A DNA stretch of 64,000 nt, taken from contig CM053148.1 of the NCBI GenBank assembly GCA_028571685.1, positions 88,186,001 through 88,250,000 of the forward strand, read 5' to 3'. The position numbers and the translations under genes were made by a program. Source of the stretch: Heterohyrax brucei (lineage: Eukaryota; Chordata; Mammalia; Hyracoidea; Procaviidae). The notes under the pieces were generated by a model that saw only the letters and a program-made list of their open reading frames with translations, was not told where the DNA came from and ran no database searches. This document shows positions 21,829-32,900 of the stretch, piece after piece; position 1 is the stretch's first letter; the number at the start of each line of letters is the position of its first letter.

Positions 21829-23343
21829 GTACTAAAGAAATTCAAATCAAAACTACAATGAGCTAATATCTCACCCCAACAAGCTTGTCCGTGATCCAAA
21901 AAATACAAAACAACAAATGCTGGACAGGCTGTGAAGAAAGTGGAACTCTCCTACACTGTTGGTGGGATTGCAAATGGTGCACCCTCTTTGTAAAGCAATC
22001 TGGCACTCCCTTAAAAAAATGCATATAGATGTACTGTTTGACTCAGTAATTCCACTGTTTGGAATATATCCTACAGAATCAAGGCCATTCACACCAACTG
22101 ATATATGCACATGAATGTTTATTGCAGCAGAGTCCACAATAGCAAAAAGATGGAATCAACCAGGATGCCCAACAACAGAGGAACGGATAGGTAAACCATG
22201 GTACATATACTCAATGGAACACTATGCAGTGATAAAGAACAACGATGATTTCAGGAAACACCTCATAATGTGGTTTCAATTGGAGGAAATTATGTTGAGT
22301 GAAAGTAATCAGTGACAAAAGGACAAATATTGTATGAGACCCCTACAGTAAAAACTGAAAAACAGACTTATACATAGAAGAAAAGACTCTTTGACGGCTA
22401 CAAGGGAGGGGAGGGAGGGAGGGCAAGAAGGGGAGAGTTTAGTTTAGATAGTTGATAGAAATTTGGTTGGATGAAATTGGTGACAGCACACATTACAAAG
22501 AAGAACAATATTAAGTGGACTTCAACATAACTTGAGTACTCCTTCCATCTTAACCTAATGTTGCAAAGACAGAGTAGCTGGGGTGGGGGACCAGGTACCA
22601 TGCTCTCAGGTGAAATCTAGGCCAATTGGCACAACTAGAATTTTGCTAAGAGGGCTCTCTGCACCCCACATTGGTCAGTGGCATCTGGGGTCTTCAAAGC
22701 TGCCAAGGTGCCATCTGAGGGAATAGCAAATGGTCCCAACTCAGCAGGAATGGATGATCACTGAGGATCAAACTGACATGAGGAAAAGAGAACCCAGAGG
22801 GCAGAGAAACCCACATGACTGGGTGTCTACATCGACTCATGACCAGAAGAACCTGATGGTGCTTGGCTACCACCAGTGATACCTGGGATGGAGATCACAA
22901 AGTTGAGTCTCACTGGCAACACAAGAATAAAAGAGGGGTGCATCCTGAGATCTCCACTAAAAGATAGCAATTGATGGTCCAGGGGCTTCAGGGTTCCCCG
23001 AGGAGCATGGGCCCTGGCCCTCATGCTGCCCCTGTCCATAAATCACAATGAAGGTCAACTCTTTGGACAGCAATGGATTGGACTTGGTAACACAGAGTGA
23101 CCACATCTTGTGGACACTTCATGGTTCTATGCATCTACAGGATGTCATCTTTCTGACCTCTTACTAGAGGAAGGGGAGAGGAGGAGATAGGAATTTGGGG
23201 GGAGGGTAAGACATGTATGGAGTTGAGAGGAACAGTATGCTGTCACCGGGCAGTGAGAGCAGTGGGAGCTGCATATAGGTGGGCATGCAAATTTATACAG
23301 GAATGTACATTTTCATTCAAACATAATAAAAAAAAGAGAAATG

Positions 23344-25190
23344 GATTAAAATATGCTGTCTACATTTTTTTATGATATGATAAATTGCATATAGAGCCAA
23401 AAATTTCCAAAGATAAATGGTCAAATATTTTAGGAGTGCTTACCCTTGTGAATAGTTATACATGAAAGTTATTTATATTCATCCATGCAGTCAACCAATA
23501 ACTTGCAAAGATAACAAAAGTGATAAAAAAATATCAGGTTATCTTGGACAATATTCTACAAGATCTGTCTAAAAGATGTGTAACACCTCTATAAAAACAT
23601 AAGAAACTTCTTAATAAATATGTATATCCTACTTATAAATTAATAACTTAAAGCTGTCAATTTTTTCCAAATTGATACTTAAGACCAAGAACTTGACATG
23701 TTTTGTCAGAATTTAATGAATTCATAATAAATATTTTCAGAATCCTAGAGGGACATGTACAACCAGTACATTTCTGATGAATAAGGCCCATGGACTTGCA
23801 TTACCAGATATAAGACACAACTGTGACATGGTTCGATTGTATAGGACTGGCACAGTGATGTACATATTACTAACACAACAAATTAACAAGCACACAAACA
23901 AACCCAAATATGTTTAAAGCCATAGCATATGACAAAATTGGTATGTGAGATTAGGAAGAAAAGAATATTCAGCGAATCAAGGTAAAATAATGGTTTACTT
24001 ACATAGAAATTAATTTAAACCTATCTTATGAAATAAAAAGTAAACATTAACAGCATAGTATTTTTAATCTTTAAGATTTTTAGCAGAAAATATGAACACA
24101 CATATATTTTATACCTTGAATACATGTCTTTGATGAGAAAAGCATTGGCTATTAATATTTTTGATTATGTTCATGATTAAGAAATTTTACTCATCAAAGA
24201 CAAATCATACTTTTAGATCATGTTTCAACTAAAAAAAAAACTGATAGGTAAAATGACCATATAAAGAAATTTTATAGGTCAATAGTGAAAGTACAAAAAA
24301 TTCAATAAAAAAAGAGGCCAGAAAAGACACTTCACAGAAGACAAAATACTCATGCCTTGTAAGTATAGGAAAAATCAATCGAAAGCATAGTTATGAGGAA
24401 AACGCAAATCAATATTACAGTTTGATGCAGTCTCCCCCCAAGTGGCAATAACTAAATGTCCAAAAAATGAAGCGTTGAAGGGCATGTGGAAACACAGGAT
24501 CACTAATATGTTGTGTATCGAAGTGAAAATTGAAAAAAAGAACTTTGGAAAGCCCTGTTTATAATGTGTGATTTATTTGAATTCATTGTTGTGGCTTTTG
24601 TACCAATTCTACCCATTGAGGATTTCCCCTATCATTCTTGGGTCTTTAACTTGTCAAAAATACTGTCCTTTCTAGTGGTTGGATTTTCCAAATGATGTGT
24701 CCATAGAAGGTAATAAGAAGTCTCTCCATCCTTGCTTCTAAAGAAGATTCTGGTCATATTGCTTCTACGACTGATGAGTTAATTACCTTGGCAGTCCATG
24801 ATATATACAGTTCTTCACCATCACCACTATTTGAACACATTGCTTCTGCTTCTTGCTTCTTTTTCATTATCCAACTGTTACATGTATATAGGCAAGGTGT
24901 GGGTCCAAAGCAATACCCTATAAGTCTCAATAATCATATTCCTTAAAATCTAAGATTTGCATTTCTATGTAAATAATGATGGGAAATACATGCTTATGTC
25001 TAAGACGAAACATGCATTATAAGATTAATTGTACTATTCATGAAAGCAAAATTTTGAAAACAGTCCAAATGTTTGTCAATGGAAGAATAAATGGAGAAAA
25101 AAATAACTGGCAGAGTAAAATACTGAAAATTCTACAGAAACTGAAAGTATAATGTAGCAATAGGAAAGAAATTGTGGCAGATTAGTAAAG
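23344..25190 (+). mobile_element. Old L1 ORF2 fragment, 3' part
   Basis: Continues the old L1 that ends at 18807. Recognisable points are a decayed LALPDI block at ~23800, an H-F-T-E-D type region at ~24325, and the 'aaaatg..tggaaacac' region near 24465. A last piece (25020-25190) holds 'ccaaatgtttgtcaatgg'. Interrupted by a minus RTE at 24548-24930. Confidence 0.6.
24548..24930 (-). mobile_element. RTE-class LINE, 3' end (minus), inserted in old L1
   Basis: Starts 'attcattgttgtggctttt', then 'atgatgtgtccatagaagg', 'tccatccttgcttctaaaga' and 'ggcagtccatgatata', in the same order as 10728-11130 and 2461-2885. Confidence 0.78.
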
Positions 25191-25193
25191 CAA

Positions 25194-25360
25194 AAACCAA
25201 ACTAAACTCACTACTGTTGAGTCGGTTCTGACTCATAGCAACCCTGTAAAACAGATTAGAACTGTCTCACAGAGTTTCCAAGGAAAACTTCAGAGATTTA
25301 AACTGCCAACCTTTTGGTTAGCAGTCATAGCACTTAACCACTACACTACCAGGGTTTCCT
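25194..25360 (-). mobile_element. AfroSINE (minus)
   Basis: Full length: 'tgttgagtcggttctgactc', 'cacagagtttccaaggaaaa' and final 'ctaccagggtttcc'. Confidence 0.94.
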
Positions 25361-25432
25361 GTAAGGAAAAAAGGAGTCCAATAAAGTACATAATGTATAC
25401 TGACTATTTCATAAAATTAAAAACATCTCAGA

Positions 25433-26336
25433 TGTCGGGAGCCAGCCCCAACAATTTACAGGGTCCCGCACGAAGGAAGGGAGAGGCGTCTGCAGGAAAA
25501 TGAATTAAGAGAGACAGGAAAGAGTTTTTTGGTTTAAGGCAGCCCGACCAAGAGAGAGAGCTGTTTGTCTTTATTATTTTTATAGATGAGGTGACATCAT
25601 TTTCACCCTATTTTCTTCATCATATAAACTATTAGTTAACAAGAAACTGACCCATCATTATTGGCTAACAGGAAACTGACCCCTCGTGGTCTTCATTCTC
25701 TAGTTAATTACCAAGGGTTTTTGGATAATGGCCTGAGGCAGGTGTTCACGGTGATAAATGTCAGTGAACACAATGAATGGTTTTATTCATACCTCAAAGT
25801 GGAAGGTACAGAAGGGAAAACTCCTCAAAGCTTTACCATTTGGCTGTCTCCATTTGTTTCTCTAAGTCTTTATTTATCTCTTCCTGTGCAGATAGTAAGT
25901 GTCTGCCATCCCCTAATCAAGCCCAGCTGCTCTAATAAAGATGTTTCTTCAGTGTTTATCAGTTCACCATGCCAGCTATAATGAACCTAAAAGTTTATTT
26001 ATTCTTTCTGCTGTAGGGAGTGAGATGCTTGTGTAGTTTTAATGGCTATGTGGAGAATTGTCCTTTACAAGCCTTTCAAGAGTTACCTTGTAAACCTGTG
26101 TATGTGGAGAAAAGGGAGGGGGAAACACAATTAGAGGGAAGTCAGCGAGGCTGGGCAGGCCTCAGTGCTATCTGGCATGCTGTACTGAAATCCATTCCTC
26201 TGATCTCTTATTCCCCAGAAGTTTTGGGTCAGATTTTCCTGATATAATTTCATAAACTGAGGGGGTTGTAAAGCCCCTCTTAGAAGGCATCATCCTTGAT
26301 CCCCATGTTGGGAGGGGAGGGAGTCCGCTCCCGACA
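25433..26336 (-). mobile_element. Solo ERV LTR, 904 bp (minus orientation)
   Basis: Bounded by a perfect 10-bp inverted repeat, TGTCGGGAGC at 25433-25442 and GCTCCCGACA at 26327-26336. The 6-bp flanks ctcaga (25427-25432) and cttaga (26337-26342) differ by one base. A 6-bp duplication is typical of betaretrovirus-like (ERV2/class II) elements. On the minus strand a TATAAAA-like box and AATAAA lie together near 25565-25585, followed by a U5-like region up to 25433, so transcription would run leftward. No internal viral genes remain. The frames at 25661-26247 are chance frames. Confidence 0.85.
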
Positions 26337-26342
26337 CTTAGA

Positions 26343-27090
26343 TATTATATATAGTAGTTATTTTAGATAAAAAGCAATGATACAAGCAAACCAAAGCAGC
26401 CAGACTTACTATGGTGGAATAGAAACCAGGCTACAAGTTACCTCAGCTGGGTAGAATTAGATAGTTAAGATAATAGAGCTAATCTAGGTTAAAGATGATT
26501 ATTACTGAGATCTGAATTATTTTTTTAGTAGTGGATTCCTTTTCATAAAAATAAATATGATGTCATTTTGACTTCTTATTTTGGCTAAGCTACATAAAGA
26601 ACATAGAAGTGGTCAGTCATATTCTTAAAACAAGGTAAAGAAAAAAACCTGTACGAATTGAAAATCTTTCTTTTTCTTTATTTTAAATCCATCAGAGAGT
26701 TTAGATCACAAGGAAGGCATGCCACACTGAAATTTGGAGAGGCAAGTGAATGTGGAAAATCACAGACATCAGCTTACCCTGAGCAGAAGTCCCTGGACCC
26801 ATGAACTAGTAGAATCGCTAGCATGGTGATTTTGAAGAATTACCATCAGCCGTGTGGACTAGGTTGAGAATGGGTAACTCCTTAGAGCTGCCTTCTTAAG
26901 GGGCATCCACATTTTCATGGTACTCATGTAACAGGAGCCTCGGCAAGTTCTGTTTCTGATAAGCCAAGACAGATACCCTCCTTCCTTTGACAGGGAGAGG
27001 GAAAAACCACAGATTTGAAGTACACGTAGAATGTATCTACAAGAAAGATCCACTTTCCTGAAAAATGGTTTTCCAGTGCCTTTGACCCAC
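26343..27090. other. Unassigned stretch
   Basis: No repeat or gene recognised. The 77-aa minus frame at 26859-27092 shows no known motif. Confidence 0.45.
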
Positions 27091-27092
27091 AA

Positions 27093-27248
27093 GGAAACCC
27101 TGGTGAGCTAGTGGTTAAATACTACTGCTGCTAACCAAAAAGTCAGCAATTCAAATTCACAGGCATTCCTTGGAAACTCTATGGAGCAGTTCTACTCTGT
27201 TTGTAGAGCTGCTGTGAGTCAGAATTGTCTCAGCAGCGTCAGGGAGTT
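27093..27248 (+). mobile_element. AfroSINE
   Basis: 'ggaaaccctggtgagctag' to 'gtgagtcagaattgtctcag'. Short tail. Confidence 0.93.
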
Positions 27249-27523
27249 CATTAGCATAACTCCACTCTTTCCCGCCTTATGTAAAACTAAAAATACACCA
27301 GTTGCCCTCCTGTCCTTTCAGAATCCTGTATTCTAGAGTGGAACTGAACCTTCCAAGGCACCTCTATGTTGAGTTTCAACTTCCAATCCTTCAACTATTA
27401 GTTAAATACCTTGGCTGGCTGGCTAACATTTGTAGCACCTAGGGTCTCAAGTAAAGAAGGGGGTAAATGAAATGTTAAGAAACACTTGTGAATGTCAAAT
27501 TCCGGTTCTAAACACTGATTTAA

Positions 27524-27566
27524 TCCAGCCAGCCAGCCAAGTGCCGTCGAGTCAGATCTGACTCAT
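27524..27566 (-). mobile_element. 43-bp SINE/RTE-tail micro-insertion with palindrome
   Basis: Reversed (CCAG)n/CCAAG tail, 'tgccgtc' and the perfect palindrome GAGTCAGATCTGACTC (27549-27564). Target-site duplication not clear. Confidence 0.75.
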
Positions 27567-27654
27567 GAGAATTCTGTCCAGCTTTCCACAACTGCTACCA
27601 CATCACCTGGGCTCTAGCATAACAACTGTGAATTATGCAAACACTGTCTAAAGA

Positions 27655-28330
27655 GATCTGTCTTGGTTTCTTATTGGTATTGTAACACAAATACCACAAG
27701 TGAGAGACTTTAAAAGACAGGATTTGCTTTTGGTCTCCACAGTTCAGGAGGCTCGATGTCTGAATCCAGGGCTGTGGCTGCAGTGGAAGACTCTCTCTCT
27801 GTCGGCCCTGAGAGCAGATCCCGGTCCCTTTCAGCTTCTGTAGCCCTGGCACTCCTAGGTTTATTGGTCTTCTTCATGTAGCAACCTAGCTTTCCCTCAT
27901 TTGTGCTGTTTCTTTTTGTTGTTGTTATTGTTGTTGTTTTGTTTTGTTTTCTCTCCACTCTTTTTGTAACTCAGAAGTAATTAGGATTAAGACAGACCCT
28001 TTACTGATATGATCTTATTAGGATATGAGAGAAAATCCAACTCCTAAATGGAATTACAGCCCCATGTATTACAAAGACGAGTATTGAAAAACCAAAAAAA
28101 TAAAATAAAATAATAAAATAAAGAAAGAAACTCACTGCTGTCAAATAGATTCCAACTCATAGTGACTCTATAGGATGGAGTAGAACTGCTCAGTAGAGTT
28201 CTTAAGGTGTGCCTGGCAGATGGGAACTGCCAATCTTTTGTTTAGCAGACATAATAATCACTACAACACCGGGGTTTTCATGATAGGTGTAAGGGGTTAG
28301 AATTCCAATACAATTGGTTAGGGTGGAGGG
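27655..28330 (-). mobile_element. MaLR/ERVL-like LTR (minus), split by a SINE
   Basis: 'tattggtattgtaacacaaataccacaagtg'-type start, then 'ctctctctgtcggccctgag'. This is the reverse complement of the 3' half of the LTRs at 52056 and 61624. An AfroSINE interrupts it at 28126-28280. The 82-85-aa minus frames at 27595-27958 are inside the repeat. Confidence 0.6.
28126..28280 (-). mobile_element. AfroSINE (minus)
   Basis: 'aaactcactgctgtcaaata', 'tataggatggagtagaactg' and 'acaacaccggggtttt'. Confidence 0.9.
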
Positions 28331-28984
28331 TAATGGTACCATTCAATTTATAAGAAGAAATTTGTTAGGAAGCCTAAAGACAACAGGCAAAACAAAACAA
28401 GATCTTTAGAGGAATTTAAAGCCTCTGACATTGAAAGCTATGAATAACATTAAAGACTATCTACCTATCTCCTAGCCAAATTAACATAAAACCTCCAGCA
28501 GTAAAACCTATTTATCTCAGATTCTGTTTCACAGTACATCTTCTCTGGCTTTCTACAAAACAATGACAGACTATGCAATGTTATTAATACTATGTGTTAG
28601 CAAAATTTGCTGAAAATAATTCAAAAACAGTTGCAGGCATACATCAACAGGGAATGTCAAAATTCCAGGCTGAATTCAAAGGCAGACTTGGTAGGTAGAA
28701 TATCATGGCTGATGGATCTTGGCTGAATGTCAAGATCTCTACCTGTGTTTTTTTTCTTTTGTGATGTGAAGGTGTTGGACTGTATGGATCATAACAAATT
28801 ATAATATTATGAAAAATGAGAATTCCCGAACACTTTTCCTGGCTCACATGGTACTTGTACACGGATCCAGAGGCAATCATGTAAGCAAATTAAAGTGATA
28901 CAGTACAGGAGACTTACAATCAGAAAAACATGTGCACCAAGATTTTATTCTTTCAAATTACATATTCCATTTGCAGGCTGAACA
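28331..28984. other. Unassigned stretch
   Basis: No supported repeat or gene. Confidence 0.4.
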
Positions 28985-29740
28985 AATAATACCAGAAGCT
29001 ACACTGGCTGCAGAATGCTGCATCAGGAAGACTCATTAACAACCTACAATATGCTGATGACATAACCGTGCTTGCCAAAAGTGAAGACAACTTGAAGCGT
29101 GATCTACTAATGAAGGTCAAAGACTACAGCCTTCAATAAAGGATTACACACGAACAATAAGACTACAAAAATGCTCTAAATGAGACGAGTAATCAACATC
29201 ATGATGAATGGTGAAGAAATGGATGTTACCAAGGATTTCACTGTACTGGGATCAACGATCTACGTCTGTGGAAGCAGCAGTCAAGTAATCAAATGGTACT
29301 TCGTACAGAGGAAATCTATGGCAAAAGAGCTCTAAAATCTGAAAGAGCAAAGATGCAACTTTGATGGCTAAGGTGAGATTGACTCAAGCCTTGGCCTTTT
29401 CAGTCACTGTGTATATGTGTGAAAATTGGAAACTGAAAAAGAAGACCAAAGAAGAATTGCTGCATTTAAGTCCTTCTAGTGAGACTTAATTTTACCTCTT
29501 TTGGGCACATCATCAGGACAGGCCCACGGCTGGAAACGTTCATAATGCTTATTAAAGTAAAAGGTCAGTGAAAACCAGGTAAACCCTCAATGCCGTGAAC
29601 TGACAGAGTGGCTGCCACATGGACTCAAACATAGTGACAATTCTGACGCTGGCACAGGAATGGGCAATATTTCCCTCTTTCACACACAAAGTCACCATGA
29701 GTCGGAGATGACTTGATGGTGACTAACAATATACTAAGAA
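28985..29740 (+). mobile_element. RTE-class LINE, 3' 750 bp with YADD motif
   Basis: The most complete RTE copy here. The frame at ~29036-29120 reads INNLQYADDITVLAKSEDNLKRD. This is the reverse-transcriptase active site of RTE/BovB-type LINEs, with both aspartates kept (YADD at 29050-29061). Downstream are the C-terminal coding blocks ('ggaagcagcagtcaagtaat', 'gggcacatcatcagg') broken by stops. The 3' tail is 'atgagtcggagatgacttga' and 'ctaacaata'. Truncated at the 5' end and inactive. The tail is homologous to the AfroSINE tail, which suggests that this LINE type mobilised the SINEs. Confidence 0.88.
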
Positions 29741-29884
29741 GTCAGGGAGAGAAAACAAAACAAATATACAAAAACAAAACAAACACGAGACAAAAGATCA
29801 ATGAAAGCAATAGAATAGACTCAATATAATACAGATTTGGAAATACCAGAAGACAAGGATTTTAAAATAGCTAAGATTAATATT

Positions 29885-30075
29885 CACTGCCTGACTGTTA
29901 GTTCTTGGTACTATAGTGGTTTGCATGTTGCTGCAATGGTGGAAGTTATGCCATCATTATTTTAAATGCCAGCATAGTGGACTGGTTTTAGCAATCCTGC
30001 AGGACCAAAACAGACTAAGAAGAAAGTCTTGTGTGATCTACTTCTGAAAATTAGCTAATGTGAATATCTGCTTTC
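29885..30075 (+). mobile_element. AfroSINE/RTE-related long variant, diverged
   Basis: 'ttggtactatagtggtttgc' at the start and 'gtgatctacttctgaaaatt' near the end match the long SINE subfamily. Decayed. Confidence 0.5.
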
Positions 30076-30335
30076 ACCATTTTGCTCTTTTAAGATCCAT
30101 CTATATGGAATCAAGCTGAGAGCAACAACTGGAAAGGCTAGATAGGAATCTTAGAGGGCAAGGAGTTTGTGTTAATGCAGGAGGGGTAACTCAGAAAAAG
30201 AGGGTAAGAATGGTTGCACAAAACCAAGAATAGTATCAATATCACTGAATCTTACACGTAGAAACTTGAATTGGCATATGTATTTGCTGTGTATATACTC
30301 AAAAACAACAAAATAAACTATTAGAAAAATAGTTT
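30076..30335 (+). mobile_element. L1 3' end (plus)
   Basis: Homologous to 41590-41800: 'tggaatcaagctgagag', 'aaaagagggtaagaatgg', 'tatcactgaatcttacac', then an A-rich tail 'caaaaacaacaaaataaa'. Interpreted as an L1 3' UTR end from memory. It splits the SINE/RTE segments on each side. Confidence 0.6.
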
Positions 30336-30486
30336 TTATGGGATACAAATAATGAATATTGTCTGATACAGTGTTAGAAGATGATCTTCCCAGGATGGAA
30401 GTATTTTACAATAGGTGCAACAATGGACTTAAACTAGGATCACACTATTTGCTGACTTGATGGCAAATAGCAACTAACAATATAAT
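30336..30486 (+). mobile_element. RTE-derived short element
   Basis: 'attgtctgatacagtgttag' and 'ttgctgacttgatggc' followed by 'aactaacaatat'. It looks like an RTE 5'-region segment joined to an RTE tail, so either an internally deleted RTE or the end of the SINE started at 29885. Confidence 0.5.
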
Positions 30487-31623
30487 TAATTTCTTATGAT
30501 CCTTAATGGATAGAGTAGATATGACACAAGAGCAGATGGATAAGGGAAACCTGGAGATGGAAACTCAAAGAAGTGATTGAAAGAAAATGATAAATAATAA
30601 CAACACTTTGACACAAATGATAAATGCCTTCAGTAGGTAAATAGGTAAGCTAGACATGGCCAAATAAAGAATATGTAAGCACACAATATAAGTTAAAAGG
30701 TATTGAAATTCAAGGAGAAAATAAAATGAAAATAATAGAGTAGAATATTGAAGAAACATGGGACTTCAAAAGTGTAACACAGTTAATTGGAATACTGGGA
30801 AAAAAGATAGATTAGACAAAAAGAAGTGTTTGAAGTAACAGTGGGCAAATATTTTTCAAAATTAACTACAGACATCAAACAATAATCAAGAAGTTCAAAG
30901 AGCAGTGAACAAGACAAATACAGTATTATGTCAAAACCACAAAAAACCAATTGCAAAGGAAAAAAAAAAACCTAGGGATGCAGGATGCCATATCGGTGGA
31001 GGAAGAAGAATCAGAATGTCAGTGAATGCCTCATCAGAACTCACAGAAGCCACAGAGAAGGGTCACTGCAACCAACCTCCTCTTCTTATCCTCCTTGCCA
31101 ACATACAAACTTGACATTACCTGTTATTTCTGTCAAGAAGACAATTGCAAGTATTGATTTGGTACTTGGACTTATCGATGATCAGTCAACGAATTGATCC
31201 ACACAACCTGTCTTACACAGTTTCAAGACTTGTCTGGTTTACATTAATTCTCTGTGGAGGAGATACCACTTAACATGACTGAGTCAACATTCTTAAGAAC
31301 TGCAGGCTTTAATCTCTTGGCAAGCAATTATTAAATTACATCAATAAATTTGTTCTAAAAGGAAATTGAGGAAATACAATAGGAACTGGGCTCAGCAAGT
31401 TCATTAGCAATTAGCAGGACAAAGTGTTCTGCTAACAGCTGGTGACAAGTGAGGGAAGCTGATTTATACTTAGATAAACATGGTGCACTCTGAAGATAAG
31501 GAATTGAATATTCCCAGTATGCCGTGAATGGTACAACATGGACCGTGCCATAAAGCAGTTCAGGCAAATGACAGCTATACTTAATTCCAGGCATTTCCTT
31601 TTAAAGAACTTATTCTTCAAGAA
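30487..31623. other. Unassigned stretch
   Basis: A-rich to 31000. Frames at 30905-31197 and 31355-31620 show no known motif. Confidence 0.45.
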
Positions 31624-31780
31624 GAAACCCTGGTAGCCTAGTGGTTAAGTGCTATCTTTGCTATGTCTCCAGGAACCCAATGGGAACTCTGTGGGGCAGT
31701 TCTACACTGTCTTACAGGGTCACTGTAAGTTGGAATAGATTTGAATGGCACTAGGTTTCCTTGGGTTTTTTGGGGGGGGT
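31624..31780 (+). mobile_element. AfroSINE
   Basis: 'gaaaccctggtagcctagtg' to 'ggcactaggtttccttgggt'. A middle part is shortened. Confidence 0.9.
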
Positions 31781-31796
31781 TATTCCTCAAGACAGA

Positions 31797-31915
31797 ATTA
31801 AAAACCCACTGCCATTGAGTCTATTTTGACTCAAGGAGCGCCTGGCAGACTTGAACTGTTGACCTTTTGGTTAGCAGATGTAACACTTAACCCACTATGC
31901 CATTAGGGTTTCCAA
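31797..31915 (-). mobile_element. AfroSINE (minus), internally deleted
   Basis: 'aaacccactgccattgagtc' runs straight into 'tcaaggagcgcctggcagac', so ~45 bp of the body is missing. Ends 'gccattagggtttcc'. Confidence 0.9.
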
Positions 31916-32013
31916 TATTCAAATAGCATTGTTAAATACTCATATGTTTTAAAAAGAATTGTCCCTTCTATCAAGAAATTCTGGCTTTGGATGTGATGTT
32001 TCTATTCTAGTGG

Positions 32014-32168
32014 GGAAATCCTCGCAGCATAGTGGTAATAAGTTATGGTTGCTAATGAAAAGGTCAGCAGTTCAAGTACACCAGGGTCTGCTTGGAAACG
32101 CTATGGGACAATTCTACTCTGTTCTATAAAGTCGCTGTGAGCGGGAATCGATTCAATGGCAATGGATG
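32014..32168 (+). mobile_element. AfroSINE
   Basis: 'ggaaatcctcgcagcatag' to 'cgattcaatggcaatgga'. Confidence 0.9.
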
Positions 32169-32204
32169 GGTATTCCAGTGGGTGTGGAGTGAGGGGATGG
32201 AAAG

Positions 32205-32580
32205 TTGTAGGGTCTCTTAGTTATTTAGCTTTTGCTATTACAGAAATACCAGTGTGGATGGTTTTGACAGGCCAATTTATATTTTTACAGCTTAGGAGGC
32301 TAGAGGTTTGAAATAATGGTGCCAGTTCTATGGGAAGTCTGTCTCTCCCCCTGCGAGTTCTGACAAAAGGTCCTTGTCTCCCAATTTCTGCTTCCTTTGA
32401 CACCGCTGTGTGGCTTGGTATCTGGTTTCCTTTGCCTCTTTGTTTAATCTTTTTTACATCTTCAAATAGGTTATCTGAAGATATACCCTGGACTAATCCT
32501 GCCTCCTATAACAGACATATTAGAATTTGCAACATGTACTGGGGAGGGAGGGCATACTTTAATCCTTAACACAGGGAAAA
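32205..32580 (-). mobile_element. MaLR/ERVL-like LTR (minus), partial
   Basis: 'attacagaaataccagtgtgg' style opening and 'gtctgtctctccccctgcga' match the reverse complement of the LTR family at 52056-52560. Frames at 32221-32569 are chance. Confidence 0.55.
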
Positions 32581-32606
32581 TCCTTGACTGTGATTACAAA
32601 TTAAAA

Positions 32607-32818
32607 CCCAGAAACTAAACTCATTGGCACTGAGTCAGTTTTGATTCATAGAGACCCTGTAGGACAGTGCAGAACTGCACTTATGGGGTTTTCAAGGCTA
32701 AATATCTTTATGGAAACAGACTGCCACATCCTTCTCCTGAGAAGGGGCTGGCAGGTTCAAACCACTGGCCTTTTGGTTAGCAGCTGAGCACTTAGCCACT
32801 GAACCATCTAGGTACCTT
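32607..32818 (-). mobile_element. AfroSINE, long variant (minus)
   Basis: Carries the extra block 'ggaaacagactgccacatcc' found also at 34975 and 37079. Ends near 'gaaccatctaggtacctt'. Confidence 0.85.
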
Positions 32819-32900
32819 CACTATAAACTACAGATACTGCTTGTGGTATAAAATGTTTAGGTTGAAACATTGAAGTAAAACAGGAAGGTGAGGGTATATA

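Larger units (their letters stand above)
18819..23332 (+). mobile_element. L1 LINE, 4.5 kb, internally deleted, with target-site duplication
   Basis: An autonomous-type LINE in ruins. It begins with 'gtggaatcaagatggcgg', the L1 5' UTR end. It then has an ORF1 remnant, an ORF2 remnant that lacks the endonuclease, a G-rich 3' UTR (from ~22395) and an A-rich tail. The 11-bp direct repeats aaagagaaatg at 18808-18818 and 23333-23343 mark the insertion target. That target is itself in an older L1. The 5' end is short, the ORF1-ORF2 junction near 20050-20250 is deleted, and the frames are broken many times, so the element is inactive. Confidence 0.92.
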
